A DNA stretch of 64,000 bases from Flaviramulus basaltis (lineage in GTDB: Bacteria > Bacteroidota > Bacteroidia > Flavobacteriales > Flavobacteriaceae), in the NCBI RefSeq assembly GCF_900114265.1, contig NZ_FPKV01000004.1:248001-312000 (forward strand). The letters are read 5' to 3'. This document shows positions 16,509 to 26,592 of the stretch, in pieces. Made by a program: the position numbers and the translations under genes. Positions within the stretch are counted from its first letter, which is position 1, and each line of letters opens with the position of its first letter. The notes below the pieces were generated by a model, which saw nothing but the letters and a program-made list of their open reading frames with translations, did no database searches and was not told the origin of the DNA.

Positions 16509-18218
16509 ATGAATAAAATAATTATATCATTAGTAATCCTAAATCTATTTTTTTCTTGTAAAAAACAAAAAGAACAACCAGCCGATTTTATTGCAATTGA
16601 AACTGCCTCATCAAAATATGGTTGTGTGCCACCTATAACAGATGCATCATGGTATAAACAAGATAATATTGCACCTCTTTTAGATGGTTATGATGTTATA
16701 AACTATCCTATTACCACTAAAGACACTTTAGTACAACGTTATTTTAATCAAGGTATGGCTTTGGCTTATGCCTTTAATCATGCCGAAGCTGCGCGTTCAT
16801 TTTATTATGCAACAAAGTTAGATCCAACTTGTGCTATGGCATTTTTTGGTTTCGCTTATGTTTTAGGTCCAAACTATAATGCTGGAATGGAACCCGATAA
16901 TTATGAACGTGCTTATGCTGCTATTAAAAAAGCACAATCACTTTCTGCTAATACTACTGAAAAAGAAAAGCAATTTATTGATGTTATGGCATTACGGTAT
17001 GCACCAGAACCTCCTGAAGATAGAAGCGAATTAGACATACAATATTCCAATGCTTTAAGTGAACTTTATAAAAAACATCCTGAAGATTCTGAAATAGCTG
17101 TGCTTTACGCAGAATCTATGATGAATTTGCATCCTTGGGACTTGTTTAATAAAAAAGGTGAAGCACAACCTTGGACACCAAAAATAATTTCGCTACTTGA
17201 AAGTACTATTGAAAAACATCCCAAACACCCTGGAGCACATCATTTTTATATTCATGCGGTTGAAATGTCTAACACACCCGAAAGATCTGATGCTTCAGCA
17301 AAATTATTTGATGATGGTTTAGTTCCTGGTTCTGGTCATTTACTGCACATGCCATCACACACTTATATTAGAACGGGCGAATACCACAAAGGCACATTAG
17401 CAAATATCGCTGCGGTTAAAGCAGATAGTACTTATGTTAGTAATTGTCATGCACAAGGCGCTTATCCTTTAGGGTATTACCCACATAATTACCATTTTAT
17501 GGCAGCTACTGCAGCTCTTGAAGGGAATAAACATTGGGCTATGATTGGTGCTAATAAAGTTTCTGAACATGTATATCCAGATATGATGAAAGAACCAGGT
17601 TGGGGGACTTTACAACATTATTATACGATACCTTATTATGTGGCGGTTAAATTTAAAATGTGGGATGAGATTTTAAATATCAAATTAGACACTTATGATT
17701 TAGACTATGTTAAAGCCGTTAGACATTATGTAGAAGGTATGGCTTATTTGGGGAAAAATGATTTAGATAAAGCTAAAGCAGAATTATCTGCCCTCGAAAT
17801 ATTATCCAAAAATGAAGCTTTAAAAGAAGTAACTATTTGGGAAATAAACACAGTTTACGATTTAGTACAAATTGCTAAAAAAGTTTTAAAAGCTGAAATT
17901 TTAGCCTATGAAAAAGATTATACAGCAAGTATTGCTATTTTAAGAGAAGCCATAGTGATGGAAGATGCTTTAAATTATAACGAACCGCCAGATTGGTTTT
18001 TTTCAGTACGCCATAACTTAGGAAAAATACTTACACAAAATGGCCAAGAAAAAGAGGCTATAATATTATATGAAGAAGATTTAAAAAATTACCCAAATAA
18101 TGGTTGGGCACTTCATGGTATAAAAATAGCTTATGAAGCTTTAAATGATAAAGTGAACACCCAACTTTATAACAATCGTTTTAAAGAAAGTTGGGTATAT
18201 GCTGATATTGAATTATAA
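16509..18218 (+). CDS. TPR-repeat lipoprotein
   Basis: 569-residue lipoprotein: the signal ends in the lipobox LFFSC, so C17 should be lipidated. The rest is helical tetratricopeptide-like repeats (for example MALAYAFNHAEAARSFYYAT, CAMAFFGFAYVLGPNY, LRHAV-type and DLDKAKAELSALEIL units), interspersed with histidine-rich conserved stretches HPGAHHFYIHAVEMS, GHLLHMPSHTYIRTGEYHKG and YPHNYHFMAA. The conserved histidines suggest more than simple scaffolding, perhaps metal binding. Function unknown; it is divergent from the sigma-factor operon. Confidence 0.8.
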   Translation: MNKIIISLVILNLFFSCKKQKEQPADFIAIETASSKYGCVPPITDASWYKQDNIAPLLDGYDVINYPITTKDTLVQRYFNQGMALAYAFNHAEAARSFYYATKLDPTCAMAFFGFAYVLGPNYNAGMEPDNYERAYAAIKKAQSLSANTTEKEKQFIDVMALRYAPEPPEDRSELDIQYSNALSELYKKHPEDSEIAVLYAESMMNLHPWDLFNKKGEAQPWTPKIISLLESTIEKHPKHPGAHHFYIHAVEMSNTPERSDASAKLFDDGLVPGSGHLLHMPSHTYIRTGEYHKGTLANIAAVKADSTYVSNCHAQGAYPLGYYPHNYHFMAATAALEGNKHWAMIGANKVSEHVYPDMMKEPGWGTLQHYYTIPYYVAVKFKMWDEILNIKLDTYDLDYVKAVRHYVEGMAYLGKNDLDKAKAELSALEILSKNEALKEVTIWEINTVYDLVQIAKKVLKAEILAYEKDYTASIAILREAIVMEDALNYNEPPDWFFSVRHNLGKILTQNGQEKEAIILYEEDLKNYPNNGWALHGIKIAYEALNDKVNTQLYNNRFKESWVYADIEL

Positions 18219-18242
18219 ATATGATTTTTTTAGCAAACCAGA

Positions 18243-19496
18243 TTATTGTTTCTTTTTAAGATCTTCTACTTTATTTTTATAATAATCCATATCACTTAAT
18301 TCATAAGCTTTAACCGCAAATTTTAACGCATTAACATAGTCTTTTTTAGCATCGTAATAACCTGAAAGAGAATCGTATGCATTTGCACTATTTGGGAAAT
18401 ATTCAATTGCCAGTTCAAAATACATTTTTGCTTTTTCATACTGTTCCATATCCATATTCATATATCCAGACATATTTAATAGTTCTTCAGGATAAGGAGA
18501 CACTTGATATCCAAAATGATTTTCAAGTTTCATTTCGCGGTATTTTATTATTTCTAAAAGCGTTTCCTTTGAAGTATCAAATGAATTTATTTTATCTGTG
18601 TTCTCCATTTGAAACCACTCAAAAATTGATATTAAGCCATCCATAATTGAAGGGTAAGCAATAGTACCATGTATATCTTTTGGATAAAATTTCCAACTAA
18701 AATCCAATCCGTTTTGGCTGTTTTTCTTAATTAAATTTGAAAACGAAATATTAGAACGGGCAAATATGGTAAAATCCGTTTCATCCTGCATAACGTTATC
18801 TATAGTAATATCTGAATTTTGCATATGTAATTGTCCGCTTAATGACAAAAACAAAGACATCCCTTTATAATTTTTATTTGCAAAGGTTTCTTCTGCTTGC
18901 TTTAATAATTTTTGTTTGTCCCAATCTAAACTTGGGTCTATTGCTAAATAATTAGCAAATAAATCAGGATGATTAATTAAACTGTAAATGGTAAATAATC
19001 CGCCATAAGAATGCCCTATTAAAGTTCTGTAATTTGTTACTGGATATTTATCTTCAACAAAAGGAATAAGCTGTTCTTCAATAAATTTAATAAAATTTGC
19101 TGCCTCACCATTTTCTTCATTAAAAGGCATTCCATATTTAGTTTTTATATGCGATGGTGTTAAATCTCTAGTTCTATTTTTATCATTAGAAACACCTATA
19201 AGTACCATCTCTGGTATAAATCCTCCACTGTAAAAATCAAGCATATTACTTACAGTTGGCAAAAATATTTCACCATCTAAAATATAAGCTACAGGGTATT
19301 TCCTGTTTTCATTTTCATTATAACTATTGGGAAGTTGAACATAAATTGTTCGAGTTTCATTTAAAATTTCTGATTTTAAACTATCTAAAACACCAACGTT
19401 ATGTAAAAACCGATGCCCATTTGACTGGGCATCAATTGATTGATTGATGAAAATAGTAACTATTAAAATTACTAATATTTTTAATCTATATTTCAT
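18243..19496 (-). CDS. Secreted esterase (Esterase D-like) with C-terminal TPR
   Basis: 417 residues. A signal peptide (about 1-23, ending in DAQS) leads into an alpha/beta hydrolase of the putative-esterase family: YPVAYILDGEIF, MVLIGVSNDKNRTRDLTP and the nucleophile elbow GHSYGG (S163). The histidine of the triad is likely in the DIHGT block near residue 275. The C-terminal ~90 residues contain TPR-like helices (MDMEQYEKAKMYFELAIEYF and YVNALKFAVKAYELS). Substrate unknown; related enzymes act on feruloyl esters or siderophores. The downstream gene is an ExbB-like protein 14 bases away on the same strand in the upstream direction, so the two may be co-transcribed. Confidence 0.87.
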   Translation of the reverse strand: MKYRLKILVILIVTIFINQSIDAQSNGHRFLHNVGVLDSLKSEILNETRTIYVQLPNSYNENENRKYPVAYILDGEIFLPTVSNMLDFYSGGFIPEMVLIGVSNDKNRTRDLTPSHIKTKYGMPFNEENGEAANFIKFIEEQLIPFVEDKYPVTNYRTLIGHSYGGLFTIYSLINHPDLFANYLAIDPSLDWDKQKLLKQAEETFANKNYKGMSLFLSLSGQLHMQNSDITIDNVMQDETDFTIFARSNISFSNLIKKNSQNGLDFSWKFYPKDIHGTIAYPSIMDGLISIFEWFQMENTDKINSFDTSKETLLEIIKYREMKLENHFGYQVSPYPEELLNMSGYMNMDMEQYEKAKMYFELAIEYFPNSANAYDSLSGYYDAKKDYVNALKFAVKAYELSDMDYYKNKVEDLKKKQ

Positions 19497-19510
19497 ATAA
19501 ACAGACTTTG

Positions 19511-19939
19511 TTATTCGGTTACCTCATCGGCTTTATTAAGCCATCTTAATATTAAAATACCAAGTCTTGCTATTATAAATGAAAATAAACCAAAGGTTGC
19601 TGTTAAAAGCGACACTTTAAGTCCGCCAGCAAAAATTTCAGGACTTGGACTTCCCATGGCTTCAACAGAATCGAAAGCTGTAATTAATCCAATAACAGAA
19701 CCTAAAAAACCCAAAACTAAACCCAATAAGCTTGAATCTGTAGTTAATCTAATATACTTTTTTGAAAGTTGTTCGTTTTTTTTCATATTGATGAAACCCA
19801 TAATTATAAAGAATAAGGATAATAATAAACATATTAGTATTAAAGACATAAACAATGGTCCGCCTTCGTTAAAACGATCTACAAATGGGTTAGAAATTAA
19901 TAATTGTTTTGAGAATAAAGAAAATAACATTGAATTCAT
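19511..19939 (-). CDS. MotA/TolQ/ExbB proton-channel family protein (solo)
   Basis: 142-residue membrane protein with three hydrophobic segments: residues about 26-50, 68-90 and 103-132. The middle segment SLLGLVLGFLGSVIGLITAF and the later LKVSLLTATFGLFSFIIARL match the two conserved helices of ExbB/TolQ. It is shorter than ExbB and has no ExbD/TolR partner beside it, so it may work with a distant partner or have another role. It lies just upstream of the esterase gene. Confidence 0.75.
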   Translation of the reverse strand: MNSMLFSLFSKQLLISNPFVDRFNEGGPLFMSLILICLLLSLFFIIMGFINMKKNEQLSKKYIRLTTDSSLLGLVLGFLGSVIGLITAFDSVEAMGSPSPEIFAGGLKVSLLTATFGLFSFIIARLGILILRWLNKADEVTE

Positions 19940-20128
19940 AATTGATGGTTTTTAATTAAACATATTCAAACTTACTAACTCTTTTTACTTAAAAATTTAA
20001 ATTGCGACCAATTACCAAATTAGCGCAGGAATTAACAACTTTGCAAAATCCGTTCTTAAACTGGTTATTCGTCTACAAAACAATAAATCCACATAAAAAT
20101 ATATTATTATTGTATGAATACATTATAA

Positions 20129-21178
20129 ATGCTCTCTAAAAAGTTTATTATAAATAAAATAGGTCATGCGTTTTTACACGTCATTTTTTGGCTTGGTGTA
20201 TTACTATTTTACACCTATCTTTTTGGTGCAGACAGCAAAACTTTTAACGACACTTTTATATTTGCGTTTTTTTTAATGCCAGTAACGATAGCAGTCTCTT
20301 ACGTTTCTATCTATAAATTAATTCCCAATTATTTAATTAAAAAGCAGTATGCTCTATTTGCTTTGTACAGTATTTATGCCTTTATTATTTCGGCTTATTT
20401 AGTCATGGTTTCTATATTTTTTAGTTTGATTTTTGTGTCAGATTTTGAATATGCACAAATGGCACCTGCTACAAAAAACATGTTATTTATTATAACTGCT
20501 GTGTATTTAGTAACTTTTATAGTGAGTGCTTTTAAACTGCTAAAACTTAACTTAAAAAACACCGAACAAAACAATTTACTTAAAACTAAAATTTTAGATA
20601 CACAATTGAAATTGAAAGAGCAGGAATTGAATTATTTAAAAATGCAAATTCATCCACACTTCTTGTTTAACACCTTAAATACCATGTATGGCTTTGCTTT
20701 AAAGAAAGCAGAAGAAACACCAGAAATGATTTTAAAACTGTCTAATTTATTAGACTATCTGTTGTATCAAGCAGATAAACCTTTTGTGCTTTTAACTGAA
20801 GAAATCGCTCATATTAAAGATTACATTGCTTTAGAAGAATTACGATTTAACGATACTTTAAAAATTACTTTTAAAACAAATAATATTGATGACACTCAAA
20901 AAATCGCACCAATGTTATTACTGCCTTTTGTAGAAAATAGCTTTAAACATGGTGTGATACATAAAGGTGTTTTAAATGTTGATATTGATTTGGTTTGCGA
21001 AACCAATAAAATTAATTTTTCAATAATAAATACCAGTAAAAAACCCGATACCACAAGCCGTGGCATAGGCTTAGAAAACATAAAAAAACGATTGGATTTA
21101 TTGTACCCAAACCAATATGCAATAAAAATTGATAATGAAGCGTCTAGTTTTAAAGTTGAATTAATTTTAAATATTTGA
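20129..21178 (+). CDS. LytS-type sensor histidine kinase
   Basis: 349-residue membrane kinase. Four hydrophobic segments lie within residues 11-135, without a large periplasmic sensor. A short coiled linker (140-170) leads to the HisKA_5-type motif IHPHFLFNTLNTMYGFA, with H177 the likely phosphoacceptor. The ATPase part has PMLLLPFVENSFKHG and RGIGLENIKKRLDLLY. The gene overlaps the LytTR regulator by four bases (TTGA), so the two form one two-component unit. Signal unknown. Confidence 0.92.
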   Translation: MLSKKFIINKIGHAFLHVIFWLGVLLFYTYLFGADSKTFNDTFIFAFFLMPVTIAVSYVSIYKLIPNYLIKKQYALFALYSIYAFIISAYLVMVSIFFSLIFVSDFEYAQMAPATKNMLFIITAVYLVTFIVSAFKLLKLNLKNTEQNNLLKTKILDTQLKLKEQELNYLKMQIHPHFLFNTLNTMYGFALKKAEETPEMILKLSNLLDYLLYQADKPFVLLTEEIAHIKDYIALEELRFNDTLKITFKTNNIDDTQKIAPMLLLPFVENSFKHGVIHKGVLNVDIDLVCETNKINFSIINTSKKPDTTSRGIGLENIKKRLDLLYPNQYAIKIDNEASSFKVELILNI

Positions 21179-21891
21179 AAAATAACACATCCATATCGTG
21201 CTTAATTGTTGATGACGAAATTATTGCAAGAGAAGTTATTGCAACCCACTTATCTAAAATTAGCAACATCAATGTTGTTGCAAGTTGTAGCAATGCTTTG
21301 GAAGCTTTTAATTGGATAAATAGCAATAAAATAGATCTTGTATTTTTAGATATAAATATGCCTGAAATCTCAGGGATTTCGTTTGCGAAATCCATTAACA
21401 AAGACATTAAAATTATTTTCACAACTGCATATCGCGATTATGCTGTAGAAGGTTTTGAACTTAAAGCGGTAGATTATTTGTTAAAACCCATTGCTTTTGA
21501 GCGTTTATTAAAAGCGGTAAACACCTATTTTGAAACACTACAGAATACTGAAAAGCATCTTGAAATAAACACAGAAACTAACGACTTTATTTTTGTGCGT
21601 TCCGATAGAAAAATGATTAAAATTGACTTTGATACGATTGTGTATATTGAAAGTTTTAGTGATTATCTTAAAATTCATCTTTTAAATGAAACTATAGTAA
21701 CTCGAGAAACTATTAGCGCTATTGAAGCAAAACTTTCTAAGCAAAATTTTATAAGAATACATCGATCATACATAATATCTGTGACTCATATAAATTCGTT
21801 TACAAACGAGCATATCACTATTTTTAATAAGGCTTTACCTATAAGTAGAAGTTATAAAAAAGAAGTTTTGAAACAGTTGGAGCAATATTGA
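21175..21891 (+). CDS. LytTR-family response regulator
   Basis: 238-residue regulator. The receiver domain (about 7-122) has the acidic pair VDDE, phosphoacceptor D59 in FLDINMP, and the conserved K in LLKPIAF. The C-terminal LytTR DNA-binding domain starts near residue 138 (FIFVRSDRKMIKIDFDTIVY, RIHRSYIISVTHI). The start is TTG at 21175, overlapping the kinase stop; there is no better ATG before the receiver. Partner of the kinase just upstream. Confidence 0.92.
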   Translation: MKNNTSISCLIVDDEIIAREVIATHLSKISNINVVASCSNALEAFNWINSNKIDLVFLDINMPEISGISFAKSINKDIKIIFTTAYRDYAVEGFELKAVDYLLKPIAFERLLKAVNTYFETLQNTEKHLEINTETNDFIFVRSDRKMIKIDFDTIVYIESFSDYLKIHLLNETIVTRETISAIEAKLSKQNFIRIHRSYIISVTHINSFTNEHITIFNKALPISRSYKKEVLKQLEQY

Positions 21892-21943
21892 TTTTATAAT
21901 GAATTTTGTTTACACTTATTGGTTGTTATAAAGGGCGTTTGTG

Positions 21944-22972
21944 TTAATGCTTTTTCAGTATTTTAACAATTCTATTATTTATGATTTCTGATAAATTCCA
22001 ATTGTACAATTTAGGATCGGTTGTGCTATAGAACTCTATAACAACAGCATCAAGTTCTTTATAGTATTTGCAGAAACTCTGGTACCCAGGAACCCAACCT
22101 CCATGCTCATAATTGTAAATGGAAGTATATATTTCCTGCTCTCCCTCTTTAAACAATGACCCATCGTTTAATGCTCTTACGAAAGTACCCACGTCTTCTG
22201 CAGTGGCTAACATGCCGTGGTCGTCCTTCTTTAAATCATAAGGGTATCCTACATGATAGCCGCTCATCACATCGTCTATATTTACTTCGCTTAGCGAACC
22301 AAAAGTATTGTTAAGATTTAGTGGCATTAGTATTTCTTCCTTAATAAATTCAAAGTTATTATAACCTAGCTCATTATCCATTATCTTATTAATTAACAGA
22401 TAGTTTGTATTGCAATACTCATAGTCTTCACCCGGTTCAAAATTGGCTGGCTTATCCAGAATTAATGCAAGACTTTCTTCATAGGTCTTCGTTGGAGCTG
22501 CCCAAAAATTGAAAGTATCCGTAAAATTTGGAATACCACTTCTATGCTGTATCATCAACCTTAAGGTGATTTTCTCAGCGTTTTCAATTCTTCCTAAAAG
22601 TTCAGGCAAATAATCTGCAATAGTTTTATCTAGAGAAAGTCGCCCATCACTCACTAATTTAGTAACAGCCACAGCATCATATAACTTACTAATGCTAGCA
22701 AGCTTAAAAAGTGCGTTAGGTTTGGCAGGTATCTTAGATTCTCGATTATGCCAACCAGAAGCAAAATACTGAGGTGGTTTACCCGCTTGGTCTACATAAA
22801 CAATCATTCCGTCAAATCCATGTCCAATGGCTTCATCTAGTTGTTCTTGAACCGTATCCGGTAATGGAAGTATCCACGCCTTTACCAAAAGCCAAGGAAC
22901 AAAATATAAAGAGATTACTGTTCCAACAAGCAGTATAATTCTAATTATTTGTTTTGATTTTTTTTTAGTCAT
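21944..22972 (-). CDS. Serine beta-lactamase-like hydrolase (class C / DD-peptidase fold)
   Basis: 342-residue protein with an N-terminal membrane anchor or signal (residues about 10-33). The active-site tetrad SISK gives S93 and K96; the second motif YCN is at 186-188; the third (HxG-like, HGGW) lies near residue 292. This set fits penicillin-binding esterases and D-aminopeptidases as well as beta-lactamases, so antibiotic resistance cannot be inferred. Extracytoplasmic. It stands alone, convergent with the LytS/LytTR pair. Confidence 0.85.
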   Translation of the reverse strand: MTKKKSKQIIRIILLVGTVISLYFVPWLLVKAWILPLPDTVQEQLDEAIGHGFDGMIVYVDQAGKPPQYFASGWHNRESKIPAKPNALFKLASISKLYDAVAVTKLVSDGRLSLDKTIADYLPELLGRIENAEKITLRLMIQHRSGIPNFTDTFNFWAAPTKTYEESLALILDKPANFEPGEDYEYCNTNYLLINKIMDNELGYNNFEFIKEEILMPLNLNNTFGSLSEVNIDDVMSGYHVGYPYDLKKDDHGMLATAEDVGTFVRALNDGSLFKEGEQEIYTSIYNYEHGGWVPGYQSFCKYYKELDAVVIEFYSTTDPKLYNWNLSEIINNRIVKILKKH

Positions 22973-23123
22973 TCTATTTTAAGCAGGATGTTTCTCAAAT
23001 TAGTCACAACGGCATGCATATATTTTAATGATTTTTATCAGACAATAAGCGAATTTAGTTTTTTAAAGTTTAAAAATCAATAAGTTAAACGCTAGAGACT
23101 AATAAATTTATTAACATTATAAC

Positions 23124-23155
23124 AAAAAAAGCAAATCAAAATGACTCGCTTTTTA
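23124..23155 (-). terminator. Possible terminator after the DUF4249 gene
   Basis: Stem AAAAAGC/GCTTTTT with a 15-base loop and a T-run on the minus strand, about 40 bases past the stop codon. The stem is short, hence modest confidence. Confidence 0.45.
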
Positions 23156-23194
23156 TTATAATATTTCCGTATTAATTACAGATTTGTAAACTAT

Positions 23195-24040
23195 CTATTC
23201 AAACGTATAATTTGCTTTTACAACTTCAGTTAACCTAAAATATCCAAAAGCATAGTAATCTGGATTACTAGGGTTTGTACAATTACCTCTTAAAGCCACT
23301 GGTGTTGTACTAAAGGGATCACCAACACTTTCGTACTGCTCTATTAACAAACGGATGTAATTATAGAATGGCTCAGAAACTCCATAGAACTCAATATCTA
23401 CAACATCTCCAACTTCAAATTCTTCTTGATTAATATCTTCATCTTCTTCTCTTTCATAGAAAATAGTCATTTGATTTCCATTTGTAAATTCGTCAGAAAT
23501 ATCAAATAATTCAGGCAAAATATCACCTTCTTTTTGAAATTTTAAGAAATAAAAATTCTCTTCATCTTCAGGGTCATCAAACAACACATTAACTTCTAAA
23601 ACGTCACTATCAAAGCCATCTTCTCTAGTTTGTGTTATCTCTGCGATATCTACAACCGGTACAAAAGTTTCGTGAGCAATATACGTTTCTCCGTCGTTAA
23701 TAACCTCTAGGGTGTAAGCTTCATTTAACACAGGAATAAAGCTAGAGTTTATATAATTTCCATCGTTTTGGTCTATAAAAACAAATTCTGTATCATCTGC
23801 ATCATTCGTGATTTTTACTGAAGCACCTGTTACTATATTATTTGTTGTTGAAGAAAAATAAGGCACAGATGTACTTAATTTTATTAACTGCTCATTACCT
23901 GTTGTTCCTTTTTCCCATTCAATGGTTGCTTCAATAACTAATCGTGGTTCTGAAGTAGGAACATCTACATCTATAACATCTGTACAGGATGTAAATATGA
24001 TTGTAAATAATATGATTAGACTTTTAAAATATATTTTCAT
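23195..24040 (-). CDS. DUF4249 outer-membrane lipoprotein
   Basis: 281-residue lipoprotein (lipobox FTSC, C19) of the DUF4249 family, common in Bacteroidota beside TonB-dependent receptors. The mature start VIDVDVPTSEPRLVIEATIE and the following beta-rich domain (VTGASVKITND, ETYIAHETFVPV) are typical. It follows the receptor gene by four bases, so the pair forms an operon and probably cooperates in uptake, the lipoprotein likely surface-exposed over the receptor. Substrate unknown. Confidence 0.88.
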   Translation of the reverse strand: MKIYFKSLIILFTIIFTSCTDVIDVDVPTSEPRLVIEATIEWEKGTTGNEQLIKLSTSVPYFSSTTNNIVTGASVKITNDADDTEFVFIDQNDGNYINSSFIPVLNEAYTLEVINDGETYIAHETFVPVVDIAEITQTREDGFDSDVLEVNVLFDDPEDEENFYFLKFQKEGDILPELFDISDEFTNGNQMTIFYEREEDEDINQEEFEVGDVVDIEFYGVSEPFYNYIRLLIEQYESVGDPFSTTPVALRGNCTNPSNPDYYAFGYFRLTEVVKANYTFE

Positions 24041-24044
24041 TTTT

Positions 24045-26429
24045 CTAAAATTTAAAGTTATAAGATACTGATGGCACTATACCAAAAATGGCTGTTCGTG
24101 TTGCTTCATTAGCACCAGTTTCTCTGTTTTGACCAAAAGATATTGACGCTGCATTTTTTCGATTATATACATTGTATATACCAAAAACCCACTCGCCTTT
24201 CCATCTGTTCTCTGGTTTTCTATTAGGCACATAAGTTGCCGAAATATCTAATCTGTGATATGATGGTAATCTGTTAGCATTTCTCTCTGAGAAACTTGTA
24301 ATAGATAAATCTTCGTATTGATATTGTCCTGTTGGGTAGGTAACTGGTCTGCCTGTTTGGTAAACCGCATTCGCACCAAATGTCCATTTATCGTTAAATT
24401 TATAAGCGCCTGTTAAAGAGACATCGTGTGTTCTGTCGTGAGAGGATTTATACCAATTACCATTATTAATTCCTGGTCCGCCAGCATTACCGCCTAAGGT
24501 TCTTTGTTCAGCTTTTGATATGGTGTAAGCCAACCATCCTGTAAAATCACCTTTACTTTTTCTAAATAATAACTCTAAACCGTAAGCTCTAGATTCGCCG
24601 TTTAATATTTCGGTTTCAATGGTATTTTGACCAATTAAATCTGATCCATCTATATAGTCTATTCTATTATCTACTGTTTTATAATACACTTCGGCTTCTA
24701 ATGAGTAGATTTTATTAGTAAAATCTTTAAAATAACCCAATGCATATTGATCGGACAATTGTGGTTTGATAAACTTCCCGCTTGGTGTCCAAACATCTAA
24801 TGGTGTTACAGAGTTTGTATTAGATAACAAATGAATATATTGAGACACTCTAGAATATCCTGCTTTTACAGCAGATGATTCGTTTAATTGATATGACAAT
24901 GCTAAACGCGGTTCTAAATTGCCAAAATTCTTAATGGTTTCGTTTTTTTTGTAATTCGTTTCTCCTATTTCGGTTCCTGCTTCATAAATACCTAAATCAT
25001 TATTATAAACCACTGGTAAATCATTTTCATAATCGGTTAACGGTTGTCCTCCTAATCGAGTAAAAGTACTATAACGCAATCCGTATTGCGCCGTTAATTT
25101 ATCGGATAGTTTGTGTTCTGCATTTATATATAAACCGCCTTCAAAAGCTCTTTTTTGATCTAATTTTAAAGGGTTTATTGCAGAGGTTTCTGAAGTTGGA
25201 TTAATTTCACCTGGATCGAAATCGTAATAAATGCCGTTAACACCAAAATCTAATTTAAAAGCATCATTAAAATAATACTTAAGGTCGTATTTCAAATTAT
25301 AATTGTTGATTGATGAAACCCAATCGAATTCGAAAAACTTTAATGCTAGCTTATAATCGTATTTGCTATAAATAAGCGACACGTTTGAAAATAACCTGTC
25401 ATTAAAAATATGATTCCAGCGTAAATTTCCTGAAAGGTTGCCGTAGCTACTTTCAAAACTATTTCCAAAATCAAACGAATCTCTACCAAAGTAACCAGAA
25501 AGATAAAGCTTGTTGTTTTCGTTTAATTTATAATTCGTTTTTAGGTTTAAATCGTAAAAACTGGCACTATTATCTTCGCCAGCTGCTTTTAAAAGCAAAT
25601 GTGCGTAAGAGCTTCTTCCTGCAACTAAAAAGGAACCTTTATCTTTAAATACTGGTCCTTCTGCTGCCAATCTACTTGAAATAACACCTATGCCTCCTGT
25701 TAAATTAAATTCTTTACTATTTCCGTCTTTTTGGCGAACATCTAAAACAGAAGAAACACGTCCTCCAAAACGTGCAGGAATGCCTCCTTTATACAATTTC
25801 ACATCTTTAATGGCATCTGCATTAAAAACTGAAAAGAAACCTAAAAGATGTGATGTATTATAAATTATAGCTTCATCTAGCAATACTAAATTTTGATCTG
25901 ATGCGCCACCACGAACATTAAATCCGCTAGAAGCCTCACCATTATTTGTAACACCTGGCAGCATTTGAATAGACTTAATAATATCTACTTCACCTAATAC
26001 AACAGGCATTTTTTTAATAGTTTCTACCTTTATTTTAGAAACACTCATTTGCGGTGTTTGAATATTAACACGTTCTGATTCTTCTGCGTTAATAACAACT
26101 TCTTCAAGTTCTGTAGAAGACTCTGTAATTTCAAAAACTAGCTTTTGATCTTTATCTAATACAATCTCTTGGCTTGTATTTGAAAAGCCTAAATAAGATA
26201 CAATTAAAGTATAAGTGCCTTTTTTTGCTGTAATAGAATAGAATCCATACTCGTTACTAATTGCGCCTATGTTAGTGCCTTTTAAGAATACAGAGGCTCC
26301 AAAAACTGTTTCTCCATTACTTGCATCTTTTACTGTACCACTAACTGTGAAGTTTTCTTGAGCTGATAAGATTAATGATGCAAGCAAAGTAAATAGTAAT
26401 ACTATTTTTTTCCTTTTTTGTTTGTTCAT
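24045..26429 (-). CDS. TonB-dependent outer-membrane receptor
   Basis: 794-residue receptor. Signal peptide about 1-23, then a carboxypeptidase-like regulatory domain (FTVSGTVKDASNGETVFGAS), the plug domain (PVVLGEVDIIKSIQMLPGVT, GFNVRGGASDQNLVLLDEA) and a 22-strand-type barrel ending in an aromatic residue (SVSYNFKF). Unlike SusC proteins it is short and paired with a DUF4249 lipoprotein rather than SusD. This class imports peptides, metals or other small ligands; the substrate cannot be read from sequence. Confidence 0.92.
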   Translation of the reverse strand: MNKQKRKKIVLLFTLLASLILSAQENFTVSGTVKDASNGETVFGASVFLKGTNIGAISNEYGFYSITAKKGTYTLIVSYLGFSNTSQEIVLDKDQKLVFEITESSTELEEVVINAEESERVNIQTPQMSVSKIKVETIKKMPVVLGEVDIIKSIQMLPGVTNNGEASSGFNVRGGASDQNLVLLDEAIIYNTSHLLGFFSVFNADAIKDVKLYKGGIPARFGGRVSSVLDVRQKDGNSKEFNLTGGIGVISSRLAAEGPVFKDKGSFLVAGRSSYAHLLLKAAGEDNSASFYDLNLKTNYKLNENNKLYLSGYFGRDSFDFGNSFESSYGNLSGNLRWNHIFNDRLFSNVSLIYSKYDYKLALKFFEFDWVSSINNYNLKYDLKYYFNDAFKLDFGVNGIYYDFDPGEINPTSETSAINPLKLDQKRAFEGGLYINAEHKLSDKLTAQYGLRYSTFTRLGGQPLTDYENDLPVVYNNDLGIYEAGTEIGETNYKKNETIKNFGNLEPRLALSYQLNESSAVKAGYSRVSQYIHLLSNTNSVTPLDVWTPSGKFIKPQLSDQYALGYFKDFTNKIYSLEAEVYYKTVDNRIDYIDGSDLIGQNTIETEILNGESRAYGLELLFRKSKGDFTGWLAYTISKAEQRTLGGNAGGPGINNGNWYKSSHDRTHDVSLTGAYKFNDKWTFGANAVYQTGRPVTYPTGQYQYEDLSITSFSERNANRLPSYHRLDISATYVPNRKPENRWKGEWVFGIYNVYNRKNAASISFGQNRETGANEATRTAIFGIVPSVSYNFKF

Positions 26430-26540
26430 TCTTTGATTGGTTTTTTCTTGATTGATTTTAACAACTTTTTTATTAACTCCTAAATAGACTGTTTAATATA
26501 TTATTTGTTACTTCTTTATAATTATTTAACATCTCACAAC

Positions 26541-26571
26541 AAAAAAGAGCGAACTCTTTGAGTTCGCTCTT
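26541..26571 (-). terminator. Terminator of lpdA
   Basis: Twelve-bp stem AAGAGCGAACTC/GAGTTCGCTCTT (26545-26571) with a three-base loop, followed on the minus strand by a T-run; about 22 bases past the lpdA stop. Confidence 0.85.
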
Positions 26572-26592
26572 AAATATTATATTTAAAAAAAT

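Noticed and set aside
21944-22972. Antibiotic-resistance beta-lactamase
   Set aside because: SxxK and YxN motifs are shared with many esterases and peptidases; no evidence for drug hydrolysis.
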